A stretch of 64,000 nt of DNA from Lysinibacillus telephonicus (GCF_003966145.1 NZ_RXNR01000016.1:16178-80177); one strand, 5' to 3'; shown: positions 19,950 to 29,369, counted from the first letter of the stretch. The notes: generated by a model not told the origin, from the letters alone. Translations and numbers: made by a program.

Positions 19950-20549
19950 ATGAATAAAGATTTTAAAAAATTACAGGTAGTAGAAAGAATAAAAAAAAAG
20001 AATAAGATTGCTGCTATTAAATGTATGAAGGACTTTGATATTGTATTAGATTATGCAGATGATTTAGCAGCTGCATTTCTTTTAATGGGGAATATTTCGA
20101 ACATAAAAAGATACGTAGACGCTATACAGAATAAAGGGTTGCCAGTTTTTATTCATATCGAAAAAGTAGGGGGACTAGCATTAAATAATGAAGGGGTTGA
20201 ATTTATTTCAAGCATCGTAAAACCTGTAGGAATTATTACGACGAAGCCAAACTTAATAAAAAAAGCACAGACACATGGTTTAATGGCAATTCAAAGAGTC
20301 TTTATGATTGATACAGAAGTATTTGAGAATACTTTGAATTTAAAAGAACATCGGCCAGATATAATTGAAATTATGCCTTCGCCCCTATATCACATTATTT
20401 CTGAATTAACTAGTAGGATAGAGATACCAATCATAACAGGGGGTCTTATTCACTCAACAGATGATATGAAAAAAAGTCTTAATGCAGGGGCAATTGCTGT
20501 TAGCACTTCAAACAATAAAGTTTGGAGAGAGAATGTGAATTTAAATTAA
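19950..20549 (+). CDS. glpP: Glycerol-3-phosphate-responsive antiterminator GlpP
   Basis: RNA-binding antiterminator that, with glycerol-3-phosphate, allows transcription through leader terminators. The 199-aa protein has the TIM-barrel-like GlpP features: FLLMGNISNIKRYVDAIQ, PVFIHIEKVGGL, GIITTKP and DIIEIMPSPLYHIISEL, ending with ITGGLIHSTDDMKKSLNAGAIAVSTSN. I use ATG 19950, downstream of AAAGGAGGAG; an in-frame TTG at 19923 lies upstream of that ribosome site. It sits just before a leader terminator and the Ugp-like genes rather than before glpFK. Confidence 0.93.
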   Translation: MNKDFKKLQVVERIKKKNKIAAIKCMKDFDIVLDYADDLAAAFLLMGNISNIKRYVDAIQNKGLPVFIHIEKVGGLALNNEGVEFISSIVKPVGIITTKPNLIKKAQTHGLMAIQRVFMIDTEVFENTLNLKEHRPDIIEIMPSPLYHIISELTSRIEIPIITGGLIHSTDDMKKSLNAGAIAVSTSNNKVWRENVNLN

Positions 20550-20649
20550 CAAAGATAAACAAACATTAATAAAAACACAATATCGCCTTAATAATTAGAT
20601 GATAATTTAAAAAAGACAAGTAGATAGAAACTTTGGTTTGAACTAAGAG

Positions 20650-20707
20650 AAACCTCAAATATTCTTTGAAGACTTTGAATCTTCAAGGATTGTTTGAGGT
20701 TTTTTTA
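20650..20707 (+). terminator. Leader terminator, probable GlpP target
   Basis: AAACCTCAAA...CTTTGAAG pairs with CTTCAAGG...TTTGAGGTTT, followed by T. It lies between glpP and the first ABC transporter gene with 45 bases to that start. Such a hairpin is what GlpP would act on; it could equally be a simple glpP terminator. Confidence 0.7.
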
Positions 20708-20752
20708 ATTAGTTTTATTCTATTTGTCTAATAAATAGGAGGAGTTGAAAAT

Positions 20753-22054
20753 ATGAAAAAAGTTTATTCATTAATGTTTCTTTTGCTTTTGGTGACCGGC
20801 TTAGCAGCTTGTACAGGAGAAAAGGAAGAATCATCATCTGAAGCAGCAACAAATTCAGAAGGAAAAACAGTCATTGAATATTGGCATGTTAATGCTGAAA
20901 CACAGGGTGGTAAAACAGTTGAGGAACTAGTTTCCAGCTTTAATGAACAAAGTGAAACTGTTGAAGTTGTGGCGAAATACAATCCTGATATGTACAAAGG
21001 GCTAATGCAAAATTTACAAGCAGAGGCAGCAGCGGGAACATCACCTGCTGTAGTACAAGTAGGATGGGCGTTTTTAGATTATTTTTCTAATACATTTGAA
21101 TACACAGAACCACAAACAATTATCGATCAGCATTTTCCGGATGATAAAACATTTTTAACAGATAACTTTTTACCAAATATTTTAGATTTGGCGGTTAATA
21201 ACGAAGGTAAACAAGTTGGAATCCCCTACTCATTAAGTACACCAGTTTTATATCTTAATAAAGATTTATTACGTGAGGCGGGCTTAGATGAGAACGGTCC
21301 AAAAACTTGGGAAGAATTAAAAACTTTCGCCGAAGCAGTAAAAGAAAAAACGGGTAAATATGGGCTGTATATACAAGAACCTGCGGACAACTGGGCAACA
21401 CAAGCACTTCTTGAATCAAACGGTGCTCAAATGATTACAAACGGTAAAGCTACTTTCGCATCAGAAGAAGGAATTCAGGCATATTCATTATGGGCAGACT
21501 TAGTAGCCTCAAAATCAGCTTTACATATCGGATGGGATCAAGGAGTTCAAAGCTTTATTGATGGCAATGTAGCGATGTTGTATACAACAATCGCACAACG
21601 CTCAAATGTACAAAACAACGCTAAATTTGATGTAGCTACTGTAAAATCGCCAGCTTGGGAAGGTAAACAAGTAAAGCTTCCAGCAGGTGGAGCAATGCTA
21701 GCTATCACTGCAAAAGGAGAAGAACAACAAAAGGCTGCTTGGGAATTCATGAAATACTTATATAGTGTCGAGTCTATTGCAAAATGGACTGAAGGTACAG
21801 GATATGTTCCACCTCGTGAAGGTGTGGCTGATGCAGAAAACGGCTTGAAACAATTCCTAGAAGAAAATGAAATGATGCAAGCAGCAATCGATCAAATGGA
21901 TGTCGTTGTACCGTGGACTTCTTTCCCAGGAGATGCAGGTCTTCAAGCAGAACAAATGTTAATTGATATGAGGGACCAAGTATTAAGTGGCTCAATCACT
22001 GTTGAAGAAGGTCTAAAGCAAACACAAGAGCAGATCAATTCACTCTTACAATAG
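20753..22054 (+). CDS. ugpB: Extracellular solute-binding lipoprotein, UgpB-like
   Basis: A 433-aa ABC-type binding protein, CUT1 family. The signal MKKVYSLMFLLLLVTGLAAC ends at a lipobox (LAAC, Cys20), followed by a Ser/Glu-rich linker. EYWHVNAETQGGKTVEELVSSFNEQ and the C-terminal WTEGTGYVPPREG and SFPGDAGLQAEQ stretches resemble glycerol-3-phosphate binders. Linkage with GlpP supports sn-glycerol-3-phosphate or a glycerophosphodiester as ligand. Strong GGAGG site. Confidence 0.85.
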   Translation: MKKVYSLMFLLLLVTGLAACTGEKEESSSEAATNSEGKTVIEYWHVNAETQGGKTVEELVSSFNEQSETVEVVAKYNPDMYKGLMQNLQAEAAAGTSPAVVQVGWAFLDYFSNTFEYTEPQTIIDQHFPDDKTFLTDNFLPNILDLAVNNEGKQVGIPYSLSTPVLYLNKDLLREAGLDENGPKTWEELKTFAEAVKEKTGKYGLYIQEPADNWATQALLESNGAQMITNGKATFASEEGIQAYSLWADLVASKSALHIGWDQGVQSFIDGNVAMLYTTIAQRSNVQNNAKFDVATVKSPAWEGKQVKLPAGGAMLAITAKGEEQQKAAWEFMKYLYSVESIAKWTEGTGYVPPREGVADAENGLKQFLEENEMMQAAIDQMDVVVPWTSFPGDAGLQAEQMLIDMRDQVLSGSITVEEGLKQTQEQINSLLQ

Positions 22055-22075
22055 ATAATACCTGTAAAGAGGAGG

Positions 22076-22119
22076 AAGGGTGTTCTAGTAGTCTACCTTC
22101 ATTGACTAGAATGCCCTTT
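22076..22119 (+). other. Intercistronic hairpin between ugpB and ugpA
   Basis: AAGGGTGTTCTAGT pairs with ACTAGAATGCCCTT over 14 positions in RNA if two G-U pairs are allowed. No T-run follows, so it is more likely an mRNA-stabilising or processing element that raises binding-protein output than a full terminator. Confidence 0.6.
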
Positions 22120-22142
22120 AAATTAAAAGAAATGGTGATGAT

Positions 22143-23060
22143 ATGACGACAACGATATTATCAATTAAAAATAAGGAAGGTCGCATTCAAAAGATTGCTC
22201 CCTATGCATTGTTGCTGCCTTCTTTAATTGTCTTAGGCTTTTTCATGTTTTGGCCGTTTTTATATACGATTTATTTAAGTTTTTTTGATTGGAATATGGT
22301 TAGTACAACAAAAGAGTTTGTAGGATTTGAAAATTATATTGATGTACTCAAAGATCCAGTCACTTGGAAGGTAATGGGTAATACAATGTTATACATTGTA
22401 CTCCTATTAGCTGTGAACTTTGTTGTACCGTATATATTCGCCTATGTAGTAGAATTTGTTCTTCAACGTATGAAAGGATTTTATAAATCAGCATTTTTCT
22501 TGCCGGCATTTATTTCCTTAGTGGTAGGTTCAATCTTATTTACGTGGATTTTAAATCCTGTTTCAGGACCTGTTGCTATTATTGCAGGTTGGTTCAATAT
22601 AACAATCCCCATTTGGAGTAAGTTAGATGGTTGGGTCATTGTTGTCATTACACTTATTACATCATGGAAAATTTGGGGTTATCATTTTATTTTACTCTTT
22701 GCTTCTATTAGTGGAATTTCAAAAGAAGTCATTGAAGCAGCACGTCTTGACAATATTCCTCTATGGAGAATTTTCTTTCGTATTGTTGTGCCAATGAGCA
22801 GCTCGACTGGAATTTATGTGTTTATTATTACTATTGTTCAAGGATTACAATTTGCATTTACACCTATAAAAGTTATCACGCAAGGTGGACCGAATTATGC
22901 CAGTTCAAACGTGATTTATCAAGCATTTCATGAGGCATTTGTGCTATATCGCACAGGGCATTCTGCAGCATTATCAACTATTACGATGATTATCTTTATC
23001 TTCTTGCTCATTGTTGAATTTAAATTTGTAGAAAGAAGGATTTATTATGAAAATAAATAA
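22143..23060 (+). CDS. ugpA: ABC transporter permease, UgpA-like
   Basis: A 305-aa inner-membrane permease of the MalF/UgpA class with six predicted spans. The EAA loop EVIEAARLDNIPLWRIFFRIVVP lies near residues 195-220 and contacts the ATPase. APYALLLPSLIVLGFFMFWPF is the usual first span. It overlaps the next permease gene by 14 bases, so the operon is translationally coupled. Confidence 0.92.
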   Translation: MTTTILSIKNKEGRIQKIAPYALLLPSLIVLGFFMFWPFLYTIYLSFFDWNMVSTTKEFVGFENYIDVLKDPVTWKVMGNTMLYIVLLLAVNFVVPYIFAYVVEFVLQRMKGFYKSAFFLPAFISLVVGSILFTWILNPVSGPVAIIAGWFNITIPIWSKLDGWVIVVITLITSWKIWGYHFILLFASISGISKEVIEAARLDNIPLWRIFFRIVVPMSSSTGIYVFIITIVQGLQFAFTPIKVITQGGPNYASSNVIYQAFHEAFVLYRTGHSAALSTITMIIFIFLLIVEFKFVERRIYYENK

Positions 23061-23871
23061 ACGGTGGGAGATTCCTTGGCATATTATTTTTTTCATATTT
23101 ATCCTGGTATTACTATATCCTATTTTTTATGCGCTTGGATTTTCTTTAAAATCGTTGCAGGACGCCTATAACAGTCCACTTTCAATAATTCCGAAAAATA
23201 TAACGTTTGAAAACTTCAATCAATTATTCACAAGTTTACCAGCGTTAAAAATTACATGGAATACTTTTGTAATTGCTTCAGTTGTAACGATTTTTAAAAT
23301 CATTACATCATTTCTGGCAGCATATGCCTTTGTATATTTCATTTTTAAAGGAAAAAACGTTATCTATTTTTTCCTAATTAGTACGATTTTTTTACCCTTT
23401 ACGATCACAATGATTCCAAACTATTTAATTATATCGTCATTAGGTTTAGCTGATTCTGTTTGGGGCGTTATATTGCCGCAGCTTGCAGATGCAATGGGAA
23501 TATTTTTATTAACACAGGCGATGCGCTCTATTCCTGTTTCGTTAATAGAAGTAGCTCGACTGGATAATATGGAACATTGGCGCATCATGAAAGATATTGT
23601 ACTGCCTTTAGTACGTCCAGCAGTAACATCCACAAGTATTTGGTTTTTCATTATGGCTTGGAATGAATATGTATGGCCGGTATTAATTTTAAAAACGGTA
23701 GATAATTATACATTGCCACTAGCACTACAAATGTATATAAGTTCCGAGGGTGGAACGAATTTTACTGTAGCGATGGCAGTGTCAGTTATAACAATGATTA
23801 TTCCACTTACTCTTTATTTAACATTCCAAAAATATATTATCGGTACATTTGTTTCTTCAGGTATTAAATAA
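23047..23871 (+). CDS. ugpE: ABC transporter permease, UgpE-like
   Basis: A 274-aa permease of the MalG/UgpE class with six spans. The EAA loop SLIEVARLDNMEHWRIMKDIVLPLVRPA is present, as is the family C terminus (FQKYIIGTFVSSGIK). It forms the heterodimeric channel with the preceding permease. Confidence 0.92.
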   Translation: MKINKRWEIPWHIIFFIFILVLLYPIFYALGFSLKSLQDAYNSPLSIIPKNITFENFNQLFTSLPALKITWNTFVIASVVTIFKIITSFLAAYAFVYFIFKGKNVIYFFLISTIFLPFTITMIPNYLIISSLGLADSVWGVILPQLADAMGIFLLTQAMRSIPVSLIEVARLDNMEHWRIMKDIVLPLVRPAVTSTSIWFFIMAWNEYVWPVLILKTVDNYTLPLALQMYISSEGGTNFTVAMAVSVITMIIPLTLYLTFQKYIIGTFVSSGIK

Positions 23872-23884
23872 TGGAAAGGTTGAG

Positions 23885-25012
23885 ATGATGAACGAAATAC
23901 GCTTTGAGAAAGTAAAAAAAAGCTATGGAAAAGTGGAGGTTGTTAAAAGTCTTGACTTCTCTATTCGCGATGGAGAACGATTAATTTTATTAGGTCCCTC
24001 AGGATGTGGGAAATCAACTACTCTCCGTATGATTGCAGGGCTTGAAAGTATAACAGAAGGTAGGCTTTATATGGGAGGACGCGAGGTAAATGATGTACCA
24101 AGCGGACAGCGAGATGTTGCAATGGTATTTCAAAACTACGCTCTTTATCCACATATGACAGTTAAGCAAAATATTACGTATGCATTGCGTACACAAAAGA
24201 TGACAAAAGACGAAATTGAAAAGCGATTAAAAGATGCCTTGCAAATGCTGGGACTTGAGAAGTTAGAAAATAGACTGCCGAAAGATTTATCGGGTGGCCA
24301 GCGTCAACGAGTCGCGTTAGCCCGTGCAGTTGTTAAACAGTCACCATATTTTTTGCTTGATGAACCATTGTCCAATTTAGATGCACAGCTTCGTGGGACA
24401 GCTCGAAAAGAACTGGTACGTATTCATGAAAAATTTAAGCAAACGATGGTATATGTTACCCATGATCAAATCGAAGCAATGACCATTGGAGATCGAATTG
24501 CATTATTGAATAATGGTATTTTGCAAATGCTTGATACCCCAGAAAATGTATATCATCGCCCAGCAAATATTTTTACAGCTACTTTTATTGGTTCTCCTGC
24601 GATGAATGTGCATGACGTTAGATTCATTGACGGACAGTTACAAATTGATGAGCAATTTTTCGGTATCGGAAATGAATGGAGTCTGCTATTAAAGAATTAT
24701 CGGAATAAGCAAGTAAAGTTTGGTGTCCGACCAGAGCATATTCATTTAAGCACTGAAATGAGTGAAGGAAGGATTTGTGGAGTAGTAAATACTATTGAAA
24801 ATTTAGGGGCACAATATGCGGTCTATGTTCAAATTGGCTCCAAAGAATGGATTGCCTTGTCACCTCATCGAGGATTTAGTAAAGGACAGAGAGTATATTT
24901 AGAATTTGACTATAACAATTATCACTTTTTTGATCCTGAAACAACAAACACAGTTGGTTATCCTTCTACATTAAATTTAAATTCAAAAATTCCATTAAAA
25001 GTTGAGGTATAG
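23885..25012 (+). CDS. ugpC: ABC transporter ATPase, UgpC/MsmK-like
   Basis: A 375-aa ATPase. Walker A GPSGCGKST (37-45), Q-loop FQNYALYPHM, signature LSGGQRQRVALARA and Walker B FLLDEPLSNLDAQ are intact. A C-terminal TOBE/regulatory domain follows, with VKFGVRPEHIHLS. I chose ATG 23885 because AAAGG lies just upstream; an open extension to 23849 overlaps the ugpE end and lacks support. Confidence 0.92.
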   Translation: MMNEIRFEKVKKSYGKVEVVKSLDFSIRDGERLILLGPSGCGKSTTLRMIAGLESITEGRLYMGGREVNDVPSGQRDVAMVFQNYALYPHMTVKQNITYALRTQKMTKDEIEKRLKDALQMLGLEKLENRLPKDLSGGQRQRVALARAVVKQSPYFLLDEPLSNLDAQLRGTARKELVRIHEKFKQTMVYVTHDQIEAMTIGDRIALLNNGILQMLDTPENVYHRPANIFTATFIGSPAMNVHDVRFIDGQLQIDEQFFGIGNEWSLLLKNYRNKQVKFGVRPEHIHLSTEMSEGRICGVVNTIENLGAQYAVYVQIGSKEWIALSPHRGFSKGQRVYLEFDYNNYHFFDPETTNTVGYPSTLNLNSKIPLKVEV

Positions 25013-25017
25013 CAATA

Positions 25018-25818
25018 ATGAAAATCTTTATTTCAGATTTAGTGTTATTAGGTCAAGATCCAGTGTCGAATGTTCGCGTATTAAAGGAGAACGGATTCAA
25101 TGATATAGAAATTATGATGGATGGAGCATTTTGGGATAATTCACAGGAAGAACGGTTTGAGCTTGTACAAGAATTGAAGAAATTTGAAGTTAATTATACA
25201 GTACATCCTCCAGCGTGGGATATTAATTTAACAAGTGAAACTAAGTATATACGAGATGCATCTTTTCAAGCATATGCTGATGCAATCGAATTTGCTGGCT
25301 GGTTAGGTGCGAGCCATGTTGTGATTCATCCAGGCTTCACATTTGCCCCAGAATTTGATAAAAAAGTTGCAATTAAACATGCAAAAGAGTCGATTATTGA
25401 GCTTTGTGAGTTAGCTAATCATGCAAATGTAAAACTTGCTATAGAGAATGTAGGATATAACGGAACGAGTATTCTAACAATAGAAGAATATGTTGAGTTT
25501 TTAAAGGAAGTTCCTGAGGAGGCCGGTTATTTAATTGATGTTGGACATGCTCAGCTTAATGGATGGGATATTGCAAGTGTAATACGCCAAACATCATCAC
25601 GCTTAATTGCATTACATTTACATGATAATGATGGCCAGGGAGATCTTCATTTACCAATTGGCAAAGGAGTTATTGAATGGGAAGTTATTTTCCATGAGCT
25701 GCGTGATTTAAATTTAGAAATTAGCTATATTTTAGAATATGGGCAAAATACAAGTTTAGAATATTTAAAGACTGGACAGGAGCGTTTAAAAAACGAGTTA
25801 TCATGGAAGTTAATTTAA
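25018..25818 (+). CDS. Sugar phosphate isomerase/epimerase family TIM-barrel protein
   Basis: A 266-aa xylose-isomerase-like TIM barrel. Metal-ligand segments typical of this fold are visible: SHVVIHPGFTFAP, KLAIENVGYNG, GYLIDVGHAQLNGW, LIALHLHDNDGQGDLHLPIGKG and ISYILEY. The exact reaction is unknown; in this operon it may isomerise or hydrolyse a glycerol-phosphate derivative. It overlaps the HAD gene by 16 bases. Confidence 0.8.
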   Translation: MKIFISDLVLLGQDPVSNVRVLKENGFNDIEIMMDGAFWDNSQEERFELVQELKKFEVNYTVHPPAWDINLTSETKYIRDASFQAYADAIEFAGWLGASHVVIHPGFTFAPEFDKKVAIKHAKESIIELCELANHANVKLAIENVGYNGTSILTIEEYVEFLKEVPEEAGYLIDVGHAQLNGWDIASVIRQTSSRLIALHLHDNDGQGDLHLPIGKGVIEWEVIFHELRDLNLEISYILEYGQNTSLEYLKTGQERLKNELSWKLI

Positions 25819-26591
25819 ATTGTTATGATGCACTAGCTCTAGATTTGGATGGAACTATTTACGTTGGAGATGAAATAATTGAGGGTGCACAGGAAACGAT
25901 TTATAAACTGCGCAGCATGGGAAAAAAATTATTGTTTATTTCTAATACACCAACACAAAGTCGAATAGATACTGTAATGAAACTGAAAAAGCTTGGTATT
26001 GAAGCAGCAATAGACGAAGTATTAACGGCAGCGTATCTTACGGCTTGTTATTTAAATGAGAATTGCTCAGACTGTAAAGTATTGATTGTTGGAGAGAAGT
26101 CCCTTATAGATGAATGTCAAAAACTAGGAATACCTTGTACGAATAATCCTTTGGAAGCAACTCATGTTGTTGTAGGACTTGATCGAACATTTACATATGA
26201 AACAATGAATAGAGCGATGCAGGCTGTTATCAATGGTGCAGCGTTAATTGTAACAAATCCTGATCCGAGCTGTCCTGTAGCGGAGGGACAATTTGTTGCG
26301 GATACGATGGCAATTGCTAAGGCTATTGAGGTAGCAGCTAGTGGGAAAATAACCGCAATCGTTGGTAAACCCTCAGCCTATTACGCATCAAAAATGGTAG
26401 AGTTGCTTAAATGTGAACCAAGTCGGTGTCTTATTGTAGGAGATCGATTAGAAACGGATATTTTATTAGGCATGCATCTAAATATTGAAACTTGTTTAGT
26501 GTTGTCTGGTATTGCAAAAAAGGAACACTTGGCAATTTCATCTATTCAACCAAATTACATTATTAATTCAATAAAGGATTTTATTTTATAG
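25803..26591 (+). CDS. HAD-IIA family phosphatase (NagD/AraL-like)
   Basis: A 262-aa phosphatase. The nucleophile motif DLDGTIYVGDE starts at Asp14, FISNTPTQSR is the second motif, GKPSAYYASKMVEL holds the lysine motif, and VGDRLETDILLGMHLNIETCLVLSG the acidic motif. This subfamily includes NagD, AraL and glycerol-phosphate phosphatases, so dephosphorylation of glycerol-3-phosphate or a related compound is plausible. Last gene of the glp/ugp-like operon. Confidence 0.85.
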   Translation: MEVNLNCYDALALDLDGTIYVGDEIIEGAQETIYKLRSMGKKLLFISNTPTQSRIDTVMKLKKLGIEAAIDEVLTAAYLTACYLNENCSDCKVLIVGEKSLIDECQKLGIPCTNNPLEATHVVVGLDRTFTYETMNRAMQAVINGAALIVTNPDPSCPVAEGQFVADTMAIAKAIEVAASGKITAIVGKPSAYYASKMVELLKCEPSRCLIVGDRLETDILLGMHLNIETCLVLSGIAKKEHLAISSIQPNYIINSIKDFIL

Positions 26592-26647
26592 AAATAGGCT
26601 ATTTTAAGTCTGGCTAGTTGCTTTTAAATATTTATAAAATGAAAAAA

Positions 26648-26686
26648 GAGTGTAGATAAAGTTGACTTTGTCTACACTCTGATTGT
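26648..26686. terminator. Bidirectional terminator between the HAD and YitT genes
   Basis: AGAGTGTAGATAAAGT (26648-26663) pairs with ACTTTGTCTACACTCT (26665-26680) with a one-base centre. Six A lie on the left, giving a U-run for the leftward transcript. Confidence 0.85.
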
Positions 26687-26701
26687 TTTGTATTCCCCTG
26701 T

Positions 26702-27586
26702 TTAGTGAATATCTCTTTTCTTGAAACGTCCACCTCTTACTTCACTAATATTGCCTATTGCGAGGAATGCATTATCGTCAATACTTTTTACTATTTCCTT
26801 CATTTTTGATTCTTCTAGTCGAGTAATGATGCAAAAAATTACTTTTTTATTATCTCCAGTATAAGCACCCTCGCCATGCAAGTATGTAACGCCGCGGCCT
26901 AAACGATCCATTATTGCGCGGCCAATTTCATCAATTTCATCACTAATGATATAGACAGATTTAGATTCTTCCATACCTTGAACAACAATGTCGATCATTT
27001 TTGCTGCAATATAATAAGCAACGATTGAGTACATTGCTTTTTCCCAAGTAAAGACGAAACCTGCAACAGTGAAAATAATAAGGTTAATAAATAAAATAAT
27101 TTCCCCAACAGAGAAAGGAAGCTTTTTGTTGAACAGAATAGCTAGTACTTCTGTACCATCTAAGCATCCGCCAAAACGTATAACAATCCCAACACCAAGG
27201 CCTAAAATAATTCCACCAAAAACGGTAGCTAACAGTAAGTCGCTAGTAAATGGGTGTATATGATGTAAAAGTATAGTGGTTACAGAAAGAACGGTAATTC
27301 CGAGCGCAGTAGTTAATGCAAAAGTTTTACCGATTTGCTTATATCCTAAGAAGATAAAAGGAAGGTTTAAAATAAAGATAAATAATCCAAGGGGCAGCCC
27401 TATTAGATGAGATGCAATGATGGAAACTCCAACGATCCCTCCATCCATTACATTATTTGGAACTAAAAACAATTCAAGCCCAACTGCCATTACTATCGCA
27501 CCAATCATAACCATGAAAATGCGTATAACTAGTTTACTAATACTAGCCTTTCTCTGGGCAGCCGGGTGTACAACAATATCGCTCAT
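26702..27586 (-). CDS. YitT family membrane protein
   Basis: A 294-aa protein with five to six N-terminal membrane spans (DUF161) and a C-terminal cytoplasmic DUF2179 domain (SVYIISDEIDEIGRAIMDRLGRGVTYLHGEGAYTGDNKKVIFCII). NNVMDGGIVGVSIIASHLIGLPLGLFIFILNLPF is the family signature. Transported substrate, if any, is unknown. Monocistronic on the minus strand. Confidence 0.9.
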   Translation of the reverse strand: MSDIVVHPAAQRKASISKLVIRIFMVMIGAIVMAVGLELFLVPNNVMDGGIVGVSIIASHLIGLPLGLFIFILNLPFIFLGYKQIGKTFALTTALGITVLSVTTILLHHIHPFTSDLLLATVFGGIILGLGVGIVIRFGGCLDGTEVLAILFNKKLPFSVGEIILFINLIIFTVAGFVFTWEKAMYSIVAYYIAAKMIDIVVQGMEESKSVYIISDEIDEIGRAIMDRLGRGVTYLHGEGAYTGDNKKVIFCIITRLEESKMKEIVKSIDDNAFLAIGNISEVRGGRFKKRDIH

Positions 27587-27704
27587 ATTGTATCCCCTAT
27601 CTATTGAATTAAATTAAATTTTCTATATATTTCAATTTTATATGAAAATAGCAAATCTACAAAATAAAATGATTTCGAAACTTTGTGACAAGAAATCTTC
27701 AAAT

Positions 27705-27721
27705 AATACATTTATATTACA
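27705..27721 (-). promoter_or_regulatory. WalR-box-like repeat upstream of the M23 peptidase gene
   Basis: Read on the minus strand, TGTAAT, five bases, then TGTATT matches 11 of 12 positions of the WalR direct-repeat consensus TGTWAH-N5-TGTWAH. It lies about 115 bases upstream of a cell-wall peptidase gene, two kb from walRK. A hairpin AACCCTA/TAGGGTT at 27795-27815 lies in the leader. Confidence 0.4.
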
Positions 27722-27836
27722 AAAGACTCAAATTGTTCAATCCAAAAAAAGTTTATGGTACATTAAAAAGGTGTAATTTACTACATGGAAAATTAACCCT
27801 ATCTTTTTTAGGGTTGTCTTTGGAAGGGGCTTGTAC

Positions 27837-29315
27837 ATGAGTTCGAAGTGGAACATCAAAAGAGACTTTACAAAGAATCAATTTTTAAGTCTTGAACAAA
27901 GTAAAAAATCAATTATAAAAAAGTCTGCTGTCACAGCAGTTTTATTATCAACTGTAACTTTTAACTTAGCATTTGCAAATGAAAATAATACTAATGATTC
28001 ACTACAAAAGATATACCATGTGTATATAGATAATAATTATATTGGTCCAGTATCAAACGAAGAAGCAGTATCAGAAGTTATTCAAACAAAAGAAAAAGAA
28101 GCTAGCACTCAGTTTAAAGAATTTGATATTGAGGCTGGTACAAATGTTACTATCATTCCAGAAAAAGTATTTTCTTATCAAACGAATGATTCTGTGACCT
28201 TAGAGAAATTACAAGAAGAACTAGCTGTTGAAACAGAGGCTTATGCACTTCAAGTCGATGGTCAACCTATCGTATATTTTAAAAATCAGAAAGACTATGA
28301 AGAAACACTTCGCCTATTAAAACTTGAATATGTAACTGAAGATCAATTACAGCAATATGAAAAAACTGCTTCTACTAATGAATTACCCAAATTAGAAGTT
28401 GATGAAACTCGTATAAATGAAATTTCTATACAAGAAGATATTTCAGGCAAAGAAACGAAAGTAAATCCTGCTAAAATTCTAACTCCAAAAGAAGCAGTTA
28501 AGTTTTTACAAACTGGTACTCTTGAAAAAGAATTATATAAAGTACAAGAAGGAGACGTACTTAGCAAGATTGCTAGCAAACATAATTTGAAAACGTCTGA
28601 ATTATTAGACTTAAACCCTGACTTAGAAGTAGACTCGCTTCTGCAAATTGGACAAGAAATTAATGTAACAGTTGAAAAACCGTTAGTTAATGTTCAAGTT
28701 GTTTATGAAAAAGTGAATATGGAAAAAATGGACTATGCCAAAATCGTAGAAGAAGACGATGAAATGTTTAAAGGCGAAAAAGTAGTCAAACAAGAAGGGT
28801 CTTACGGTAAGAAAGAAGTAACAAATTTAATTACAGAGTTAAACGGTAATCGCGTTAAAAAGGCTGTTACAGATGAAAAAGTAATCTCAGAACCTACTAA
28901 TAGAGTTGTTGTAGTTGGAACAAAAGTAGTTTCTTCTCGTGGAACTGGCAATTTCGCTTGGCCAACAAATGGCGGCTATATTTCTAGCCAAATGGGATCT
29001 CGTTGGGGAGAATTCCACAGAGGAATTGATATTGCTCGACCATCTAATTATGATATTAAAGCATCAGACAATGGTGTCGTTACATTTACAGGCTGGGATG
29101 GAACTTATGGTAATAAAATCGTTATTGACCATAATAATGGATATGAAACAGTTTATGCTCACTTATCAGAAATAAAAGTAGAAGTCGGACAAGTGGTGCC
29201 ACAAGGTTCTTTAATTGGTATTATGGGTTCAACAGGTAGATCAACAGGAACTCATTTACACTTTGAAGTACACGAAAATGGCTCATATAAAAATCCGTTA
29301 TCTTACTTAGACTAA
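27837..29315 (+). CDS. Secreted M23 family metallopeptidase with LysM and G5 domains
   Basis: A 492-aa cell-wall peptidase. Residues 20-48 are a signal peptide/anchor (IIKKSAVTAVLLSTVTFNLAFA). A helical N-terminal region follows, then LysM (YKVQEGDVLSKIASKHNLKTSELLDLNP, about 239-285), a G5 domain (about 290-365) and the M23 catalytic domain with HRGIDIA, YAHL and HLHFEVH zinc and catalytic residues. This architecture occurs in lysostaphin-like endopeptidases. ATG 27837 has AAGGGG eight bases upstream; TTG 27831 is too close to it. A possible WalR box suggests regulation by the nearby WalRK system. Confidence 0.9.
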   Translation: MSSKWNIKRDFTKNQFLSLEQSKKSIIKKSAVTAVLLSTVTFNLAFANENNTNDSLQKIYHVYIDNNYIGPVSNEEAVSEVIQTKEKEASTQFKEFDIEAGTNVTIIPEKVFSYQTNDSVTLEKLQEELAVETEAYALQVDGQPIVYFKNQKDYEETLRLLKLEYVTEDQLQQYEKTASTNELPKLEVDETRINEISIQEDISGKETKVNPAKILTPKEAVKFLQTGTLEKELYKVQEGDVLSKIASKHNLKTSELLDLNPDLEVDSLLQIGQEINVTVEKPLVNVQVVYEKVNMEKMDYAKIVEEDDEMFKGEKVVKQEGSYGKKEVTNLITELNGNRVKKAVTDEKVISEPTNRVVVVGTKVVSSRGTGNFAWPTNGGYISSQMGSRWGEFHRGIDIARPSNYDIKASDNGVVTFTGWDGTYGNKIVIDHNNGYETVYAHLSEIKVEVGQVVPQGSLIGIMGSTGRSTGTHLHFEVHENGSYKNPLSYLD

Positions 29316-29319
29316 AGAG

Positions 29320-29369
29320 ATGGCTGTCCCATAAGCTTAATGCTTGTAGGACAGCCATTACGATTTTTT
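29320..29369 (+). terminator. Terminator after the M23 peptidase gene
   Basis: ATGGCTGTCC (29320-29329) pairs with GGACAGCCAT (29349-29358), followed by a T-rich run. Confidence 0.9.
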
